From positions 372,001 through 436,000 of the forward strand of contig NZ_JAJKFK010000003.1 of the NCBI RefSeq assembly GCF_021653975.1: DNA of 64,000 nucleotides. The letters are read 5' to 3'. Below the pieces are notes generated by a model, which did no database searches, had not been told where the DNA came from, and saw nothing but the letters and a program-made list of their open reading frames with translations. Positions 16,484 to 26,600 of the stretch are shown here, one piece after another. The stretch's first letter is position 1. The number at the start of each line of letters is the position of its first letter. The stretch is from Amycolatopsis sp. GM8 (GTDB lineage Bacteria; Actinomycetota; Actinomycetes; Mycobacteriales; Pseudonocardiaceae). The translations under genes were made by a program, and so were the position numbers.

Positions 16484-18790
16484 TTATCCGGCACCCACGA
16501 GTGGTTCCAGCCGCGCCTCGGTGTAGACGACGCCGAGGCGGCGGGTGGCCCGGGTGAGCGCGACGTAGAGATCGTTCCAGCCACGCGGGGAACCGGCGAC
16601 GATCTCCTCCGGCGCGACCACCAGCACACCGTCGAACTCCAGGCCCTTGGCCTCCTCGACGGTCAGCAGCGAAAGCCGGTCGTCCTCGGGAAGTTCCGCG
16701 CGCAGGCGGGCGAACCGGGCGGCCGGGCAGAGCACGGCGACGGTGCCGCCGTCGGCCGCGCGCAGCTCGTCGTCCACGGCGGAGCGGAGCGAGGTCTCCG
16801 CCAGCGGGCGCTGCCACGGCGGGATTCCGCTCTCCCGCACCGAATCCGGCGCCCGCAACGACGGGTCGACCTCGGCCAGCGCGCCCGCCGCGAGGTCCAT
16901 GATCTCGGCCGGGGTGCGGTAGTTCACGGTCAGCTCGCGCAGCCGCCACCGGTCCCCCACGTACGGGCTCAGCATCTCGGCCCACGAAGACGCTCCCGCG
17001 GGCGCGCCGGTCTGCGCGACGTCGCCGACGAGCGTCATCGACCGGCTCGGGCAGCGGCGCATCAGCAGCCGCCAGTCCATCGGGGACAGCTCCTGCGCCT
17101 CGTCGACGATCAGGTGCCCGAACGTCCACCGGCGGTCGGCGGCCGCCCGCTCGGCGGCGGTCAGCTCGCTGCGCCGCTGCTGGCGTTCGGCGAACAGCTC
17201 GGCGTCGAGGATGTCCCGGACCCGCAGGATCTCCTCGTCGAGGATCTCCTCGTCCTGTTCGAGAACGTGCAGCACGCCTTCGGCATACGCGCGCTCTTCG
17301 CGCTCCCGCCGCTCGCGTTCGGCACGCTCTTCGCTGTCGTCCTCGCCGAGCAGCTCGGCCAGTTCGTCGAGCAGCGGCACGTCTGCCGGGGTCCAGCGGG
17401 ATTTCGCCGTGCGCACCAGGAAAGCGCGCTCGGTCCCGGTCAGCCGGTCCCCCGCCGCGGACGCCAGGCGCTCCGGTGAGGTCAGCAGGTCACGCAGCAG
17501 GCGCTGCGGGGTCAGCCTGGGCCACAACGAGTTCAGCGCCTCGTGCACCTTTTCCGAGGCGGCCAGCTCCGCGCGAATGTCGGCGCGGTCCCCGGCGTCG
17601 AGGACCTCGGCGTCGGCGGTTTCACCTTCCTCCACCGCGATTTCCGGCACCCCGGTGAACAGATCCACCTCGAACCGTGCGGTCGCCTGCTCGGCGAGCG
17701 CGTCCAGCAGCTGCTCGACGAACGCGCGGCGGGCGAGATTGTGCGGGCGCAGCGTGCCGCGTGCCTTGGCGCGGGCACGTTCGCAGGTCTCGCGGTCCAG
17801 GGTGAAGACACTGTCGTCGAACTCGACCTCGAGGACGTCCTCGGGGATCTGCTCGCGGTCCGCGACGGCCTCGGCGAGCACGTCGACCATGACCTGGCGG
17901 CCCTTGATCTCCGCGGCCTCGCGGCTGTCCTCACCGATCGCGCGGATGCCCGGGAACAGCTGTCCCACGGTGGAAAGCAGCACGCCGGTCTCGCCGAGTG
18001 ACGGCAGCACCTGGCCGATGTAGCGCAGGAACGTGCTGTTCGGCCCGACGACGAGGACGCCGCGGGTCGCGAGCTGCTGGCGGTAGGTGTAGAGCAGGTA
18101 GGCCGCGCGGTGCAGGGCGACGGCGGTCTTGCCGGTGCCGGGCCCGCCTTGCACGACGAGCACACCGCTCAGCTCATCACGGATGATGCGGTCCTGCTCG
18201 CCCTGGATGGTGGCGACGATGTCGCTCATCTCACCCGTGCGGCGGCGTTCGAGCGCGGCGAGCAGCGCGGCCTCGCCGGCGAGCCCGAGGTCGGCCTGGT
18301 TCTTGCCCTGGTCGGCGGTCCGCAGGTCGAGGATCTCGTCGTCGAGCGCGACGACGCGGCGGCTCAGCGTCCGGATGTGCCGGCGGCGGCGCACGCCTTC
18401 CGGTGACGCGGCGGTGGCGAGATAGAACGGCCGGGCCGCGGGGGCGCGCCAGTCCAGCAGCAGCGGCTCGTAGTCACCGTCCTCGTCGAACAGGCCGAGC
18501 CTGCCGACGTAGACAGCCTCGCCGGCGTGGAAATCGAGGCGCCCGAAGCACAAGCCCTGTTCGACGGAGCTCAGCTGCGCGAGACGCTCGGAGTACGTGG
18601 TGGTCGCGACATCCCGCTCGGTGCGCGCCTGCGGGGTGCCGCCGGTCTGCGCGAGCGCCCCGGTGAGCCGCCGCTGGGCGGACTCCCGTTCGGCGTCGAG
18701 CTTGCGGTAGAGCAGCGACACGTAGTTCTGCTCGCCCGCCAGGTCTCCGGTGCTGTCTGGTTCCCGTTCCGGGGACGCGGACAAGGGCAA
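16484..18790 (-). CDS. HelD-family RNA polymerase-associated ATPase (UvrD-like fold)
   Basis: A 768-aa superfamily 1 helicase-like ATPase of the HelD/HelR group, which releases stalled RNA polymerase from DNA rather than acting as a classical helicase. The N terminus is coiled-coil-like. Walker A is QGGPGTGKTAVALHR near residue 214. Later motifs are IVDEAQELSPMDWR (Walker B), LVGDVAQTG, VNYRTPAEI and YVALTRATRRL. HelR members of this family give rifamycin tolerance in some actinomycetes. Whether this is that subtype is not clear, and I see no rifamycin-associated palindrome upstream. The start is uncertain: TTG at 18790 or TTG at 18784, with an AAGGCGGG sequence upstream. Confidence 0.85.
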   Translation of the reverse strand: MPLSASPEREPDSTGDLAGEQNYVSLLYRKLDAERESAQRRLTGALAQTGGTPQARTERDVATTTYSERLAQLSSVEQGLCFGRLDFHAGEAVYVGRLGLFDEDGDYEPLLLDWRAPAARPFYLATAASPEGVRRRRHIRTLSRRVVALDDEILDLRTADQGKNQADLGLAGEAALLAALERRRTGEMSDIVATIQGEQDRIIRDELSGVLVVQGGPGTGKTAVALHRAAYLLYTYRQQLATRGVLVVGPNSTFLRYIGQVLPSLGETGVLLSTVGQLFPGIRAIGEDSREAAEIKGRQVMVDVLAEAVADREQIPEDVLEVEFDDSVFTLDRETCERARAKARGTLRPHNLARRAFVEQLLDALAEQATARFEVDLFTGVPEIAVEEGETADAEVLDAGDRADIRAELAASEKVHEALNSLWPRLTPQRLLRDLLTSPERLASAAGDRLTGTERAFLVRTAKSRWTPADVPLLDELAELLGEDDSEERAERERREREERAYAEGVLHVLEQDEEILDEEILRVRDILDAELFAERQQRRSELTAAERAAADRRWTFGHLIVDEAQELSPMDWRLLMRRCPSRSMTLVGDVAQTGAPAGASSWAEMLSPYVGDRWRLRELTVNYRTPAEIMDLAAGALAEVDPSLRAPDSVRESGIPPWQRPLAETSLRSAVDDELRAADGGTVAVLCPAARFARLRAELPEDDRLSLLTVEEAKGLEFDGVLVVAPEEIVAGSPRGWNDLYVALTRATRRLGVVYTEARLEPLVGAG

Positions 18791-18887
18791 ACCCGCCTTC
18801 GCTCGGTGGAGTGGATGGTCAGTGTGGGAAGACCAACGACCCTACCCGTCCGGGAATTCCCCGCCCCCGGGTTTCCCCGCCGCGACC

Positions 18888-18950
18888 GTCGAACTCGCTG
18901 TCCCCAACGTCGAACTCGCTGTCGCGAGCGTCGGACTCGCCGGCGAGCTA
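18888..18950. repeat. Three imperfect 21-bp tandem repeats
   Basis: Units begin at 18888, 18909 and 18930, and each starts GTCGRACTCGC. The first two share 14 leading bases, and the third has diverged and runs into the ctaB stop codon. The array fills the space between ctaB and the HelD-family gene. It may be one copy of an interspersed repeat family, but I cannot test that here. Confidence 0.6.
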
Positions 18951-19928
18951 GAAGGGCAGGCCGAGGGTGGGCAGGCCGATCGCGGAGTCGACGGCGAGCG
19001 CGACGAACACCACCATCAGATATGTGTTGGACCGGTGGAACAGCGCCATCGGCTTCGTCTCGACGCCGCGCGCCACCTGCCGCCGCAGGCGGTGGGCGTA
19101 GAACAGGAACCACGCACCCGCCAGCACCGCGAACCCCGCGTACAGCCAGCTCGTCACGGGCAGCAGCAGCAGCGTCCAGCCGACCATCACCCACGAGTAG
19201 ATGACGATCTGCCGCGCCACGTGCTCCGGCGTGGCCACCACGGGCAGCATCGGCACCCCGGCCCGCTTGTAGTCCTCGCGGTACTTCATGCCCAGCGCCC
19301 AGGTGTGCGGCGGGGTCCAGAAGAAGATCACGCCGAACATCACGAACGCCGGCCACTGCACCGTGCCGGTCACCGCGGCCCAGCCGATCACCACCGGCAT
19401 GCAGCCGGCGGCGCCACCCCACACCACGTTCTGCGCGGTGCGGCGCTTGAGACCGAGCGTGTACACGAAGATGTAGAACAGGATCGTCGCGATCGCGAGC
19501 ACGGCTGCGAGCAAATTCACCGTGAAGTACAGCATCACGAACGAAGCCACGCCGAGGACGAGGCCGAACACGAGCGCGTTGCGCCGCGGCACCGAGTCGC
19601 GCACGAGCGGGCGGCGCTTGGTGCGGTTCATCACCTTGTCGATGTCGGCGTCGATCACGCAGTTGAGCGTGTTGGCGCTGCCGGCCGCCATCGTCCCGCC
19701 GACGAGCGTGGCCAGGATCAGCCACGGCGACGGGATGGTGCGGGCCGCGAGGAACATCGCGGGGATGGTGGTAACCAGCAGCAGCTCGATGACCTGCGGC
19801 TTGGTCAGCGCGACGTAGGCGGCCACGCGGGCACGGAGCCGTCGCAGCCCGCCTGCGGGCGGTTCGGCCCCGGGGTGGTCGGCGCTGGTGCGGCCACTGC
19901 GTCCGTGCGCAGCGTTCACCAACGACAT
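18948..19928 (-). CDS. ctaB: Protoheme IX farnesyltransferase (heme O synthase)
   Basis: This integral membrane UbiA-type prenyltransferase adds a farnesyl group to heme B, giving heme O for the aa3 oxidase. The allylic-diphosphate site appears as [20 protein letters not shown] near residue 95. About eight or nine hydrophobic helices follow. The ATG at 19928 has a GGGAG Shine-Dalgarno sequence just upstream and gives 326 aa with a polar Ala/Gly-rich N-terminal extension. It diverges from tkt, the usual actinobacterial arrangement. Confidence 0.95.
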   Translation of the reverse strand: MSLVNAAHGRSGRTSADHPGAEPPAGGLRRLRARVAAYVALTKPQVIELLLVTTIPAMFLAARTIPSPWLILATLVGGTMAAGSANTLNCVIDADIDKVMNRTKRRPLVRDSVPRRNALVFGLVLGVASFVMLYFTVNLLAAVLAIATILFYIFVYTLGLKRRTAQNVVWGGAAGCMPVVIGWAAVTGTVQWPAFVMFGVIFFWTPPHTWALGMKYREDYKRAGVPMLPVVATPEHVARQIVIYSWVMVGWTLLLLPVTSWLYAGFAVLAGAWFLFYAHRLRRQVARGVETKPMALFHRSNTYLMVVFVALAVDSAIGLPTLGLPF

Positions 19929-20217
19929 TTCGCTCCCTGAGTCAGTTTCGGGCGGTGCCGAACGCCAGGCGTGACACCGCAACTGATCGTAACCACGAGT
20001 TCTCGATCAACGGCTGGCGGGTGGGAGTGTCGGGGTCCGGGCGGCCGGGTAGCCGACCTACTAGGCTGCCCTCGGAAGGCCTGCCTCAGCTCGTGCGCAT
20101 GGCCCCCAACCAGGAATATTGTCTCTTCGGGATCGATTGAGACGAGTGGGTGCCCGCGCGTGTGCGCGCGCCGGGCGTGGAAACCGACCAACGACGAGCA
20201 TCGGGAGTTCGAGTTCA
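19929..20217. promoter_or_regulatory. Divergent ctaB/tkt intergenic region
   Basis: These 289 bases hold no supported gene and must contain the promoters for ctaB (minus) and the tkt operon (plus). TANNNT-type hexamers occur on the minus strand at 19991-19986 (TACGAT) and on the plus strand at 20117-20122 (TATTGT). Neither has a convincing -35. An open frame through part of this region (from 20119) merely extends tkt upstream and reads as Arg-rich non-coding sequence. Confidence 0.4.
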
Positions 20218-22320
20218 GTGTCCGAAACCGCCTCTATCAGCGAGAACAACCCTCTGCTCCGGCGGAACGTACCCGCCGATTGGACCGATCTCGACACCCG
20301 CGCCGTGGACACGATCCGCGTGCTCGCCGCGGACGCCGTCGAGAACTGTGGCAGTGGCCACCCCGGCACCGCGATGAGCCTGGCCCCGCTGGCGTACACG
20401 CTGTTCCAGCGTGAGATGCGGCACGACCCGGCCGATCCGGAGTGGCCGGCGCGCGACCGGTTCGTCCTCTCCGCCGGGCACTCCAGCCTCACCCTGTACA
20501 TCCAGCTCTACCTGGCCGGCTACGGCCTGGAGATGGAAGACCTCGAGCAGCTGCGCAGGTGGGACTCGAAGACCCCCGGCCACCCCGAATACCGGCACAC
20601 CAAGGGCGTCGAGGTCACCACCGGCCCGCTCGGCCAGGGCCTGGCCAACGCGGTCGGCATGGCGATGGCGGCGCGCCGCGAGCGCGGCCTGCTCGACCCG
20701 GAGCCGGCGCCCGGCGAGAGCATCTTCGACCACCACGTCTACGTGATCGCCTCCGACGGTGACATCGAGGAGGGCGTCACCTCCGAGGCCTCGTCCATCG
20801 CGGGCCGCCAGGAGCTGGGCAACCTCATCGTCTTCTACGACGACAACAAGATCTCCATCGAGGACGACACGAACATCGCGCTGTCCGAGGACACCGCGGC
20901 CCGGTACGAGGCCTACGGCTGGCACGTGCAGACCGTCGAGGGCGGCGAGGACGTGGTCGCCATCCAGGAGGCGATCGCGAACGCCAAGGCCGACCCGCGC
21001 CCGTCGTTCGTCCTGCTGCGCACCATCATCGGCTATCCCGCGCCCACCAAGATGAACACCGGCAAGGCGCACGGTGCCGCGCTCGGCGCGGAAGAGGTCG
21101 CCGGGGTCAAGCGGATCCTGGGCTTCGACCCGGAGAAGAACTTCCAGATCGAGGACGAGGTGCTCGCGAGCACCCGCAAGGCGGGCGACCGCGGCAAGCA
21201 GTGGCGCGCCGAATGGCAGGAGAAGTTCGACGCGTGGGCCGCGGCGAACCCCGAGCGCAAGGCCCTGGCGGACCGGATGTCCACCCGGACCCTGCCCGAG
21301 GGCTGGGCCGAGAAGCTGCCGACGTGGGAGCCCGACGAGAAGGGTGTCGCGACCCGCAAGGCGTCCGGTGCGGTGCTCTCCGCGCTGGCGGACGTGCTGC
21401 CGGAACTGTGGGGCGGTTCGGCCGACCTGGCCGAGAGCAACAACTCCACCATGAAGGGCGCCGACTCGTTCGGCCCGGAGAAGGCCTCCACCGGCATGTG
21501 GCAGGCCAACCCCTACGGCCGCACGCTGCACTTCGGTGTCCGCGAGCACGCGATGGGCTCGATCCTCAACGGCATCGCGCTGCACGGTGGCACCCGGCCC
21601 TACGGCGCCACCTTCTTCACCTTCTCCGACTACATGCGCCCGCCGGTGCGGCTGGCCGCGCTGATGCACCTGCCGGTCATCTACGTGTGGACGCACGACT
21701 CGATCGGCCTCGGCGAGGACGGCCCGACGCACCAGCCGATCGAGCATCTCGCGGCGCTGCGCGCCATCCCGGGCCTGAACATGGTCCGCCCGGCGGACGC
21801 CAACGAGACCGCCGGTGCCTGGAAGGCCGCGCTGGACGACAAGCACCACCCGTCCGGGTTCGCGCTGACCCGGCAGAACGTGCCGGTGCTCGAGGGCAGC
21901 TCGATCGACGCGGTCGCCAAGGGCGGCTACGTGCTCGCCGACGCGTCCGAGGGTGCGCCCGAGGTCGTGCTGATCGGCACCGGTTCCGAGGTCCAGCTGG
22001 CCGTCGAGGCCCGCAAGGTCCTGGAGGCGGAAGGGGTTCGAACCCGGGTGGTCTCGATGCCGTGTTTCGAGTGGTTCGAGGCGCAGGACGAGGCCTACCG
22101 GGAGTCCGTGCTCCCGTCCGGGGTCAAGGCGCGGGTGGCGGTCGAGGCCGGCATCGCGCAGCCTTGGTACCGCTATGTCGGTGACTCCGGGGAAATCGTG
22201 TCGATCGAGCACTACGGTGCCTCGGCCGACTACAAGACCCTGTTCCGCGAGTTCGGGTTCACCGCCGACGCCGTGGTCGACGCCGCGCGCAGCTCGCTCG
22301 CCAAGACCAAGCAGTCCTGA
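20218..22320 (+). CDS. tkt: Transketolase
   Basis: A thiamine diphosphate enzyme moving two-carbon units between pentose phosphate sugars. It is 700 aa from the GTG at 20218, which has GGGAG about ten bases upstream. Marks of the family are [12 protein letters not shown], the transketolase motif [14 protein letters not shown] and [13 protein letters not shown] (ThDP/metal). The pyrimidine domain shows [14 protein letters not shown] and [15 protein letters not shown]. It is the first gene of the pentose phosphate operon that continues with tal, pgi, zwf, opcA and pgl. Confidence 0.97.
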   Translation: MSETASISENNPLLRRNVPADWTDLDTRAVDTIRVLAADAVENCGSGHPGTAMSLAPLAYTLFQREMRHDPADPEWPARDRFVLSAGHSSLTLYIQLYLAGYGLEMEDLEQLRRWDSKTPGHPEYRHTKGVEVTTGPLGQGLANAVGMAMAARRERGLLDPEPAPGESIFDHHVYVIASDGDIEEGVTSEASSIAGRQELGNLIVFYDDNKISIEDDTNIALSEDTAARYEAYGWHVQTVEGGEDVVAIQEAIANAKADPRPSFVLLRTIIGYPAPTKMNTGKAHGAALGAEEVAGVKRILGFDPEKNFQIEDEVLASTRKAGDRGKQWRAEWQEKFDAWAAANPERKALADRMSTRTLPEGWAEKLPTWEPDEKGVATRKASGAVLSALADVLPELWGGSADLAESNNSTMKGADSFGPEKASTGMWQANPYGRTLHFGVREHAMGSILNGIALHGGTRPYGATFFTFSDYMRPPVRLAALMHLPVIYVWTHDSIGLGEDGPTHQPIEHLAALRAIPGLNMVRPADANETAGAWKAALDDKHHPSGFALTRQNVPVLEGSSIDAVAKGGYVLADASEGAPEVVLIGTGSEVQLAVEARKVLEAEGVRTRVVSMPCFEWFEAQDEAYRESVLPSGVKARVAVEAGIAQPWYRYVGDSGEIVSIEHYGASADYKTLFREFGFTADAVVDAARSSLAKTKQS

Positions 22321-22343
22321 CCTACCACAAGGGGATGAACGTC

Positions 22344-23453
22344 ATGAGTGACCGACTTGCCCAGCTCGCCGAAGCCGGAGTCTCGATCTGGCTCGACGAC
22401 CTGTCGCGTGAGCGGCTCAACTCCGGCAACCTCGCCGGGCTGATCCGTGACCAGCACGTCGTCGGGGTCACCACGAACCCGACCATCTTCGCCAACGCGC
22501 TGTCCAACGGCGCGGCCTACGACGAGCAGGTCCGTGAGCTCGCCGCCCGGGGCGCCGACCTGGCGGCCACCGTGCGCGAGCTGACCACCACCGACGTGCG
22601 CAACGCCGCGGACCTGTTCCGCGACGTCTACCGCTCCTCGGGCGGCACCGACGGCCGGGTGTCCATCGAGGTCGACCCGGGCCTGGCGAAGGACACGGAC
22701 AAGACCGTGGCCGAGGCCCAGGACCTGTGGAAGACCGTGGACAGGCCGAACATCTTCGTGAAGATCCCGGCCACCGCGGAGGGCCTGCCGGCCATCACCC
22801 GCACGCTCGCCGAGGGCATCAGCGTCAACGTCACGCTGATCTTCTCCGTCGAGCGCTACCGCGACGTGATCGACGCCTACTTCACGGGCCTGGAGCAGGC
22901 CAAGGCCAACGGGCACGACCTGCGCCAGATCGAGTCCGTGGCGTCGTTCTTCGTGTCCCGGGTGGACACCGAGGTCGACAAGCGGCTCGACGCGCTGGGC
23001 ACCGACGAGGCGAAGGCGCTGCGCGGCGAGGCCGCGATCGCCAACGCGCGGCTCGCGTACGCCGCGTACGAGGAGCTGTTCGCCGGCGAGCGCTGGGCCG
23101 CGCTGAAGGCGGACGGGGCCAACCCGCAGCGGCCGCTGTGGGCTTCCACCGGCGCGAAGGACCCGTCGTACTCCGACACCCGCTACGTCGACCAGCTCGT
23201 GGTCGCGAACGTGGTGAACACCATGCCGGAGAAGACGCTGCACGCCGTCGCCGACCACGGCGAGATCGACGGCGACAAGGTCACCGGCACCGGCGCGCAG
23301 GCGCAGGCGGTGTTCGACCAGCTCTCCGCCGTCGGCATCGACGTCCCGGACGTGTTCCGCACGCTCGAGGACGAGGGTGTCGAGAAGTTCGAGAAGTCCT
23401 GGCAGGAGCTGCTCGACACGGTCGAGGGCCAGCTCGGGAAGGCGAAGGCCTGA
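22344..23453 (+). CDS. tal: Transaldolase
   Basis: Transfers a dihydroxyacetone unit in the non-oxidative pentose phosphate pathway. The Schiff-base lysine is K140 in NIFVKIPAT, and GVTTNPTIF near residue 41 is the N-terminal signature. The length is 369 aa from the ATG at 22344, chosen because AAGGGG at 22329-22334 is nine bases upstream. The earlier ATG at 22335 directly abuts that Shine-Dalgarno sequence. It begins 23 bases after tkt and ends one base before pgi. Confidence 0.96.
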   Translation: MSDRLAQLAEAGVSIWLDDLSRERLNSGNLAGLIRDQHVVGVTTNPTIFANALSNGAAYDEQVRELAARGADLAATVRELTTTDVRNAADLFRDVYRSSGGTDGRVSIEVDPGLAKDTDKTVAEAQDLWKTVDRPNIFVKIPATAEGLPAITRTLAEGISVNVTLIFSVERYRDVIDAYFTGLEQAKANGHDLRQIESVASFFVSRVDTEVDKRLDALGTDEAKALRGEAAIANARLAYAAYEELFAGERWAALKADGANPQRPLWASTGAKDPSYSDTRYVDQLVVANVVNTMPEKTLHAVADHGEIDGDKVTGTGAQAQAVFDQLSAVGIDVPDVFRTLEDEGVEKFEKSWQELLDTVEGQLGKAKA

Positions 23454-23454
23454 C

Positions 23455-25074
23455 ATGGCAGGGGAAGAGACCACCGTCTCTCTCGTCGACGGCGAGCTGG
23501 CGGCCAAGGCCGCACCGCTGATCGACAAGCTGGTCGCCGACCAGGTCGCCTCGAAGCTCGCCGCCCAGGACCCCACGCTGTGGGGCCCGGACGCCGAGCC
23601 CGAGGCTTCGATCCGGCTGTCCTGGACCACGCTGCACCGCAGCTCGCGCCCGCTGATCGGCGAGATCGAGTCGCTGCGCGAGGAACTGCGCGCCGAGGGC
23701 GTGGACCGGGTGGTGCTCGCCGGTATGGGCGGCTCGTCGCTCGCGCCGGAGGTCATCACCGGCACCGAGGGCGCGCCGCTGATCGTGCTGGACACCACCG
23801 ACCCGGGCCAGGTCGCCGACGCACTCGCCGGGGACCTGCAGCGCACGGTCCTCGTGGTGTCGTCGAAGTCCGGCGGCACGGTCGAGACCGACAGCCACCG
23901 CCGGATCTTCGCGAAGGCCTTCACCGAGGCCGGGATCGACGCCGCGCGGCGCATCGTCGTGGTCACCGACCCCGGCTCGCCGCTGTCGGAGCTGGCGGCG
24001 GGTGAGGGCTACCGCAAGGTGTTCCTCGCCGACCCGCATGTCGGCGGGCGCTACTCGGCGCTGACCGCGTTCGGGCTCGTCCCGGCCGGGCTCGCCGGCG
24101 CCGACGTCGCCCGGCTGCTCGATCAGGCCGCCGCCGCGGCGACGGTGCTCGGCGAGGACAGCGCGGACAACCCCGCGGTGCTCCTCGGCGCGGCCTGGGC
24201 CGCGGCGCACGCCGATGGCGCCGAGAAGGTCGTGCTGGCCGACACCGGTTCCGGGATTCAGGGTTTCCCGGACTGGGCGGAGCAGCTGATCGCCGAGTCC
24301 ACCGGCAAGCTCGGCACCGGGCTGCTGCCGGTCGCGGTCGAAGGACCGGAGGCGGCCGGATTCGCCGACGCGGGTTCCGACGCGACACCGGTCGCGATCG
24401 GGCCGGCCACGGGCAGCGCGAAGATCGCGACCGCCGGTCCGCTGGGCGCGCAGTTCCTGCTGTGGGAGTTCGCGACCGCGATCGCGGGGCGGCTGCTGGA
24501 GATCAACCCGTTCGACCAGCCCGACGTCGAGGCCGCGAAGAAGGCCGCCCGCGCCCTGCTCGACAACCCGACGGCGCTCGAAGGCAGCGAATCGCCGTCC
24601 ACTGTGGACGGTGACGTCCAGGTCTTCGCGCCGCAAGGTGTTGACACCGCGGGAAGTCTGACTGACGTGCTGCGCTCGTTCTTCGCGACGGCACCGGAAC
24701 ACGGCTACCTCGCGGTGCAGGCGTACCTCGACCGGCTCGACGACGCCTCGGCGGCGCTGCTGCGCCCCGAGCTCGCCAAGCGCACCGGGCTGCAGACCAC
24801 CTTCGGCTGGGGCCCGCGGTTCCTGCACTCGACCGGCCAGTACCACAAGGGCGGCCACCAGAACGGCATCTTCCTGCAGATCACCGGCGACGCCGAGACC
24901 GATCTGGCGGTGCCGGACAGGCCGTACACGCTGGGCAAGCTGCAGCACGCCCAGGCGCTGGGTGACGGCCAGGTGCTCGCCGAGCACGGTCGCCCGGTGC
25001 TGCGCCTGCACCTCACCGACCGGGCCGCCGGCCTGGCTCAACTCGTTCGCGCCATCCAGGAGGTCGCGCTATGA
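23455..25074 (+). CDS. pgi: Glucose-6-phosphate isomerase
   Basis: Interconverts glucose 6-phosphate and fructose 6-phosphate. The SIS-type sugar-binding loops are visible as AGMGGSSLAPEV, SSKSGGTVETDS and RYSALTAFG, and a C-terminal GQYHKGGHQNG follows. The 539-aa protein begins at the ATG one base after the tal stop and overlaps zwf by four bases at its end. Its place inside the oxidative pentose phosphate operon lets flux return to glucose 6-phosphate. Some homologues in this position are annotated as bifunctional with transaldolase, but this one is a separate protein. Confidence 0.92.
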   Translation: MAGEETTVSLVDGELAAKAAPLIDKLVADQVASKLAAQDPTLWGPDAEPEASIRLSWTTLHRSSRPLIGEIESLREELRAEGVDRVVLAGMGGSSLAPEVITGTEGAPLIVLDTTDPGQVADALAGDLQRTVLVVSSKSGGTVETDSHRRIFAKAFTEAGIDAARRIVVVTDPGSPLSELAAGEGYRKVFLADPHVGGRYSALTAFGLVPAGLAGADVARLLDQAAAAATVLGEDSADNPAVLLGAAWAAAHADGAEKVVLADTGSGIQGFPDWAEQLIAESTGKLGTGLLPVAVEGPEAAGFADAGSDATPVAIGPATGSAKIATAGPLGAQFLLWEFATAIAGRLLEINPFDQPDVEAAKKAARALLDNPTALEGSESPSTVDGDVQVFAPQGVDTAGSLTDVLRSFFATAPEHGYLAVQAYLDRLDDASAALLRPELAKRTGLQTTFGWGPRFLHSTGQYHKGGHQNGIFLQITGDAETDLAVPDRPYTLGKLQHAQALGDGQVLAEHGRPVLRLHLTDRAAGLAQLVRAIQEVAL

Positions 25075-26600
25075 ACGAGCAGTGGACCAACCCGCTGCGG
25101 GATCCACGGGACAAGCGGCTGCCAAGGATCGCGGGCCCGTCCAGCATGGTGATCTTCGGTGTCACCGGTGACCTGTCCCGCAAGAAGCTGATGCCCGCGA
25201 TCTACGACCTCGCCAACCGCGGCCTGCTGCCCGCGGGCTTTTCGCTCGTCGGGTTCGCCCGGCGGGACTGGGAGAACGAGGACTTCTCGCAGCTGGTGCA
25301 CGACGCGGTCGCCGAGCACGCGCGGACGCCGTTCCGGGAGTCGGTGTGGCACCGGCTCGCCGAGGGCATCCGGTTCGTGCAGGGCAGTTTCGACGACGAC
25401 GACGCGTTCGACCGGCTCGCCGAAACCGTCCACCAGCTCGACGCGGAACGCGGCACTGGTGGCAACACGGCGTTCTACCTGTCGATCCCGCCGAGCGCGT
25501 TCCCGGTGGTGACCAAGCAGCTGGCGCGTTCGGGGCTGGCCCAGGGCGACGCGCAGTCGTGGCGCCGGGTCGTGATCGAGAAGCCGTTCGGGCACGACCT
25601 GGCCAGCGCCAAGGAGCTCAACGCGATCGTCAACGACGTCTTCCCCGAGGAGTCGGTGTTCCGCATCGACCACTACCTCGGCAAGGAGACGGTGCAGAAC
25701 ATCCTGGCGCTGCGCTTCGCCAACCAGCTGTTCGAGCCGATCTGGAACGCGAACTACGTCGACCACGTGCAGATCACCATGGCCGAGGACATCGGGCTCG
25801 GTGGCCGCGCGGGCTACTACGACGGCATCGGCGCGGCCCGCGACGTGATCCAGAACCACCTGCTGCAGCTGCTGGCCTTCACCGCGATGGAGGAGCCGCT
25901 CTCGTTCGAGCCGCGGGCGCTGCGCACGGAGAAGATCAAGGTGCTGTCGGCGACCAGGGCACCGGAGCCGCTGGACCAGACCACCGCGCGCGGCCAGTAC
26001 GCGGGCGGCTGGCAGGGCGGCAAGAAGGTGCCGGGCCTGCTGCAGGAGGCCGGGTTCGCGAAGGACTCGACCACCGAGACCTACGCCGCGGTGACGCTGG
26101 AGGTGCAGAACCGCCGCTGGGCGGGGGTGCCGTTCTACCTGCGCACCGGCAAGCGGCTGGGCCGCCGCGTCACCGAGATCGCGGTGATGTTCAAGCGCGC
26201 CCCGCACCTGCCGTTCGACCGCACCTCGACCGAGGAGCTGGGGCAGAACGCGCTGGTGATCCGGGTGCAGCCGGACGAGGGTGTGACCATGCGGTTCGGC
26301 TCGAAGGTGCCGGGCACGACCATGGAGGTCCGCGACGTCACGATGGACTTCGGGTACGGGCACGCGTTCACCGAGTCCTCCCCCGAGGCCTACGAGCGGC
26401 TCATCCTGGACGTGCTGCTCGGCGAGCCGTCGCTGTTCCCGGTGAACGAGGAGGTCGAGTTGTCCTGGCAGATCCTCGACCCGGTCCTGGAGCACTGGGC
26501 CAAGGAGGGCTCGCCCGAGACGTACCCGCCGGGGAGCTGGGGTCCCGCCTCGGCCGATGAAGTGCTCGAGCGTTCGGGCCGGAACTGGAGGCGTCCGTGA
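25071..26600 (+). CDS. zwf: Glucose-6-phosphate 1-dehydrogenase
   Basis: Oxidises glucose 6-phosphate to the lactone, producing NADPH. The N-terminal cofactor fingerprint GVTGDLSRKK lies at about residues 30-39, and the substrate and catalytic motif RIDHYLGKE lies at 198-206 with the catalytic His. The 509-aa length is standard. ATGA overlaps pgi and GTGA overlaps opcA, so the three are probably translationally coupled. Confidence 0.97.
   Translation: MNEQWTNPLRDPRDKRLPRIAGPSSMVIFGVTGDLSRKKLMPAIYDLANRGLLPAGFSLVGFARRDWENEDFSQLVHDAVAEHARTPFRESVWHRLAEGIRFVQGSFDDDDAFDRLAETVHQLDAERGTGGNTAFYLSIPPSAFPVVTKQLARSGLAQGDAQSWRRVVIEKPFGHDLASAKELNAIVNDVFPEESVFRIDHYLGKETVQNILALRFANQLFEPIWNANYVDHVQITMAEDIGLGGRAGYYDGIGAARDVIQNHLLQLLAFTAMEEPLSFEPRALRTEKIKVLSATRAPEPLDQTTARGQYAGGWQGGKKVPGLLQEAGFAKDSTTETYAAVTLEVQNRRWAGVPFYLRTGKRLGRRVTEIAVMFKRAPHLPFDRTSTEELGQNALVIRVQPDEGVTMRFGSKVPGTTMEVRDVTMDFGYGHAFTESSPEAYERLILDVLLGEPSLFPVNEEVELSWQILDPVLEHWAKEGSPETYPPGSWGPASADEVLERSGRNWRRP

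Noticed and set aside
18791..18887. Rifamycin-associated element upstream of the HelD-family gene
   Set aside because: No long GC-rich inverted repeat of the expected kind is present in these bases.
18888..18950. CRISPR-like repeats
   Set aside because: Units are directly abutting with no spacers, so this is a tandem repeat.
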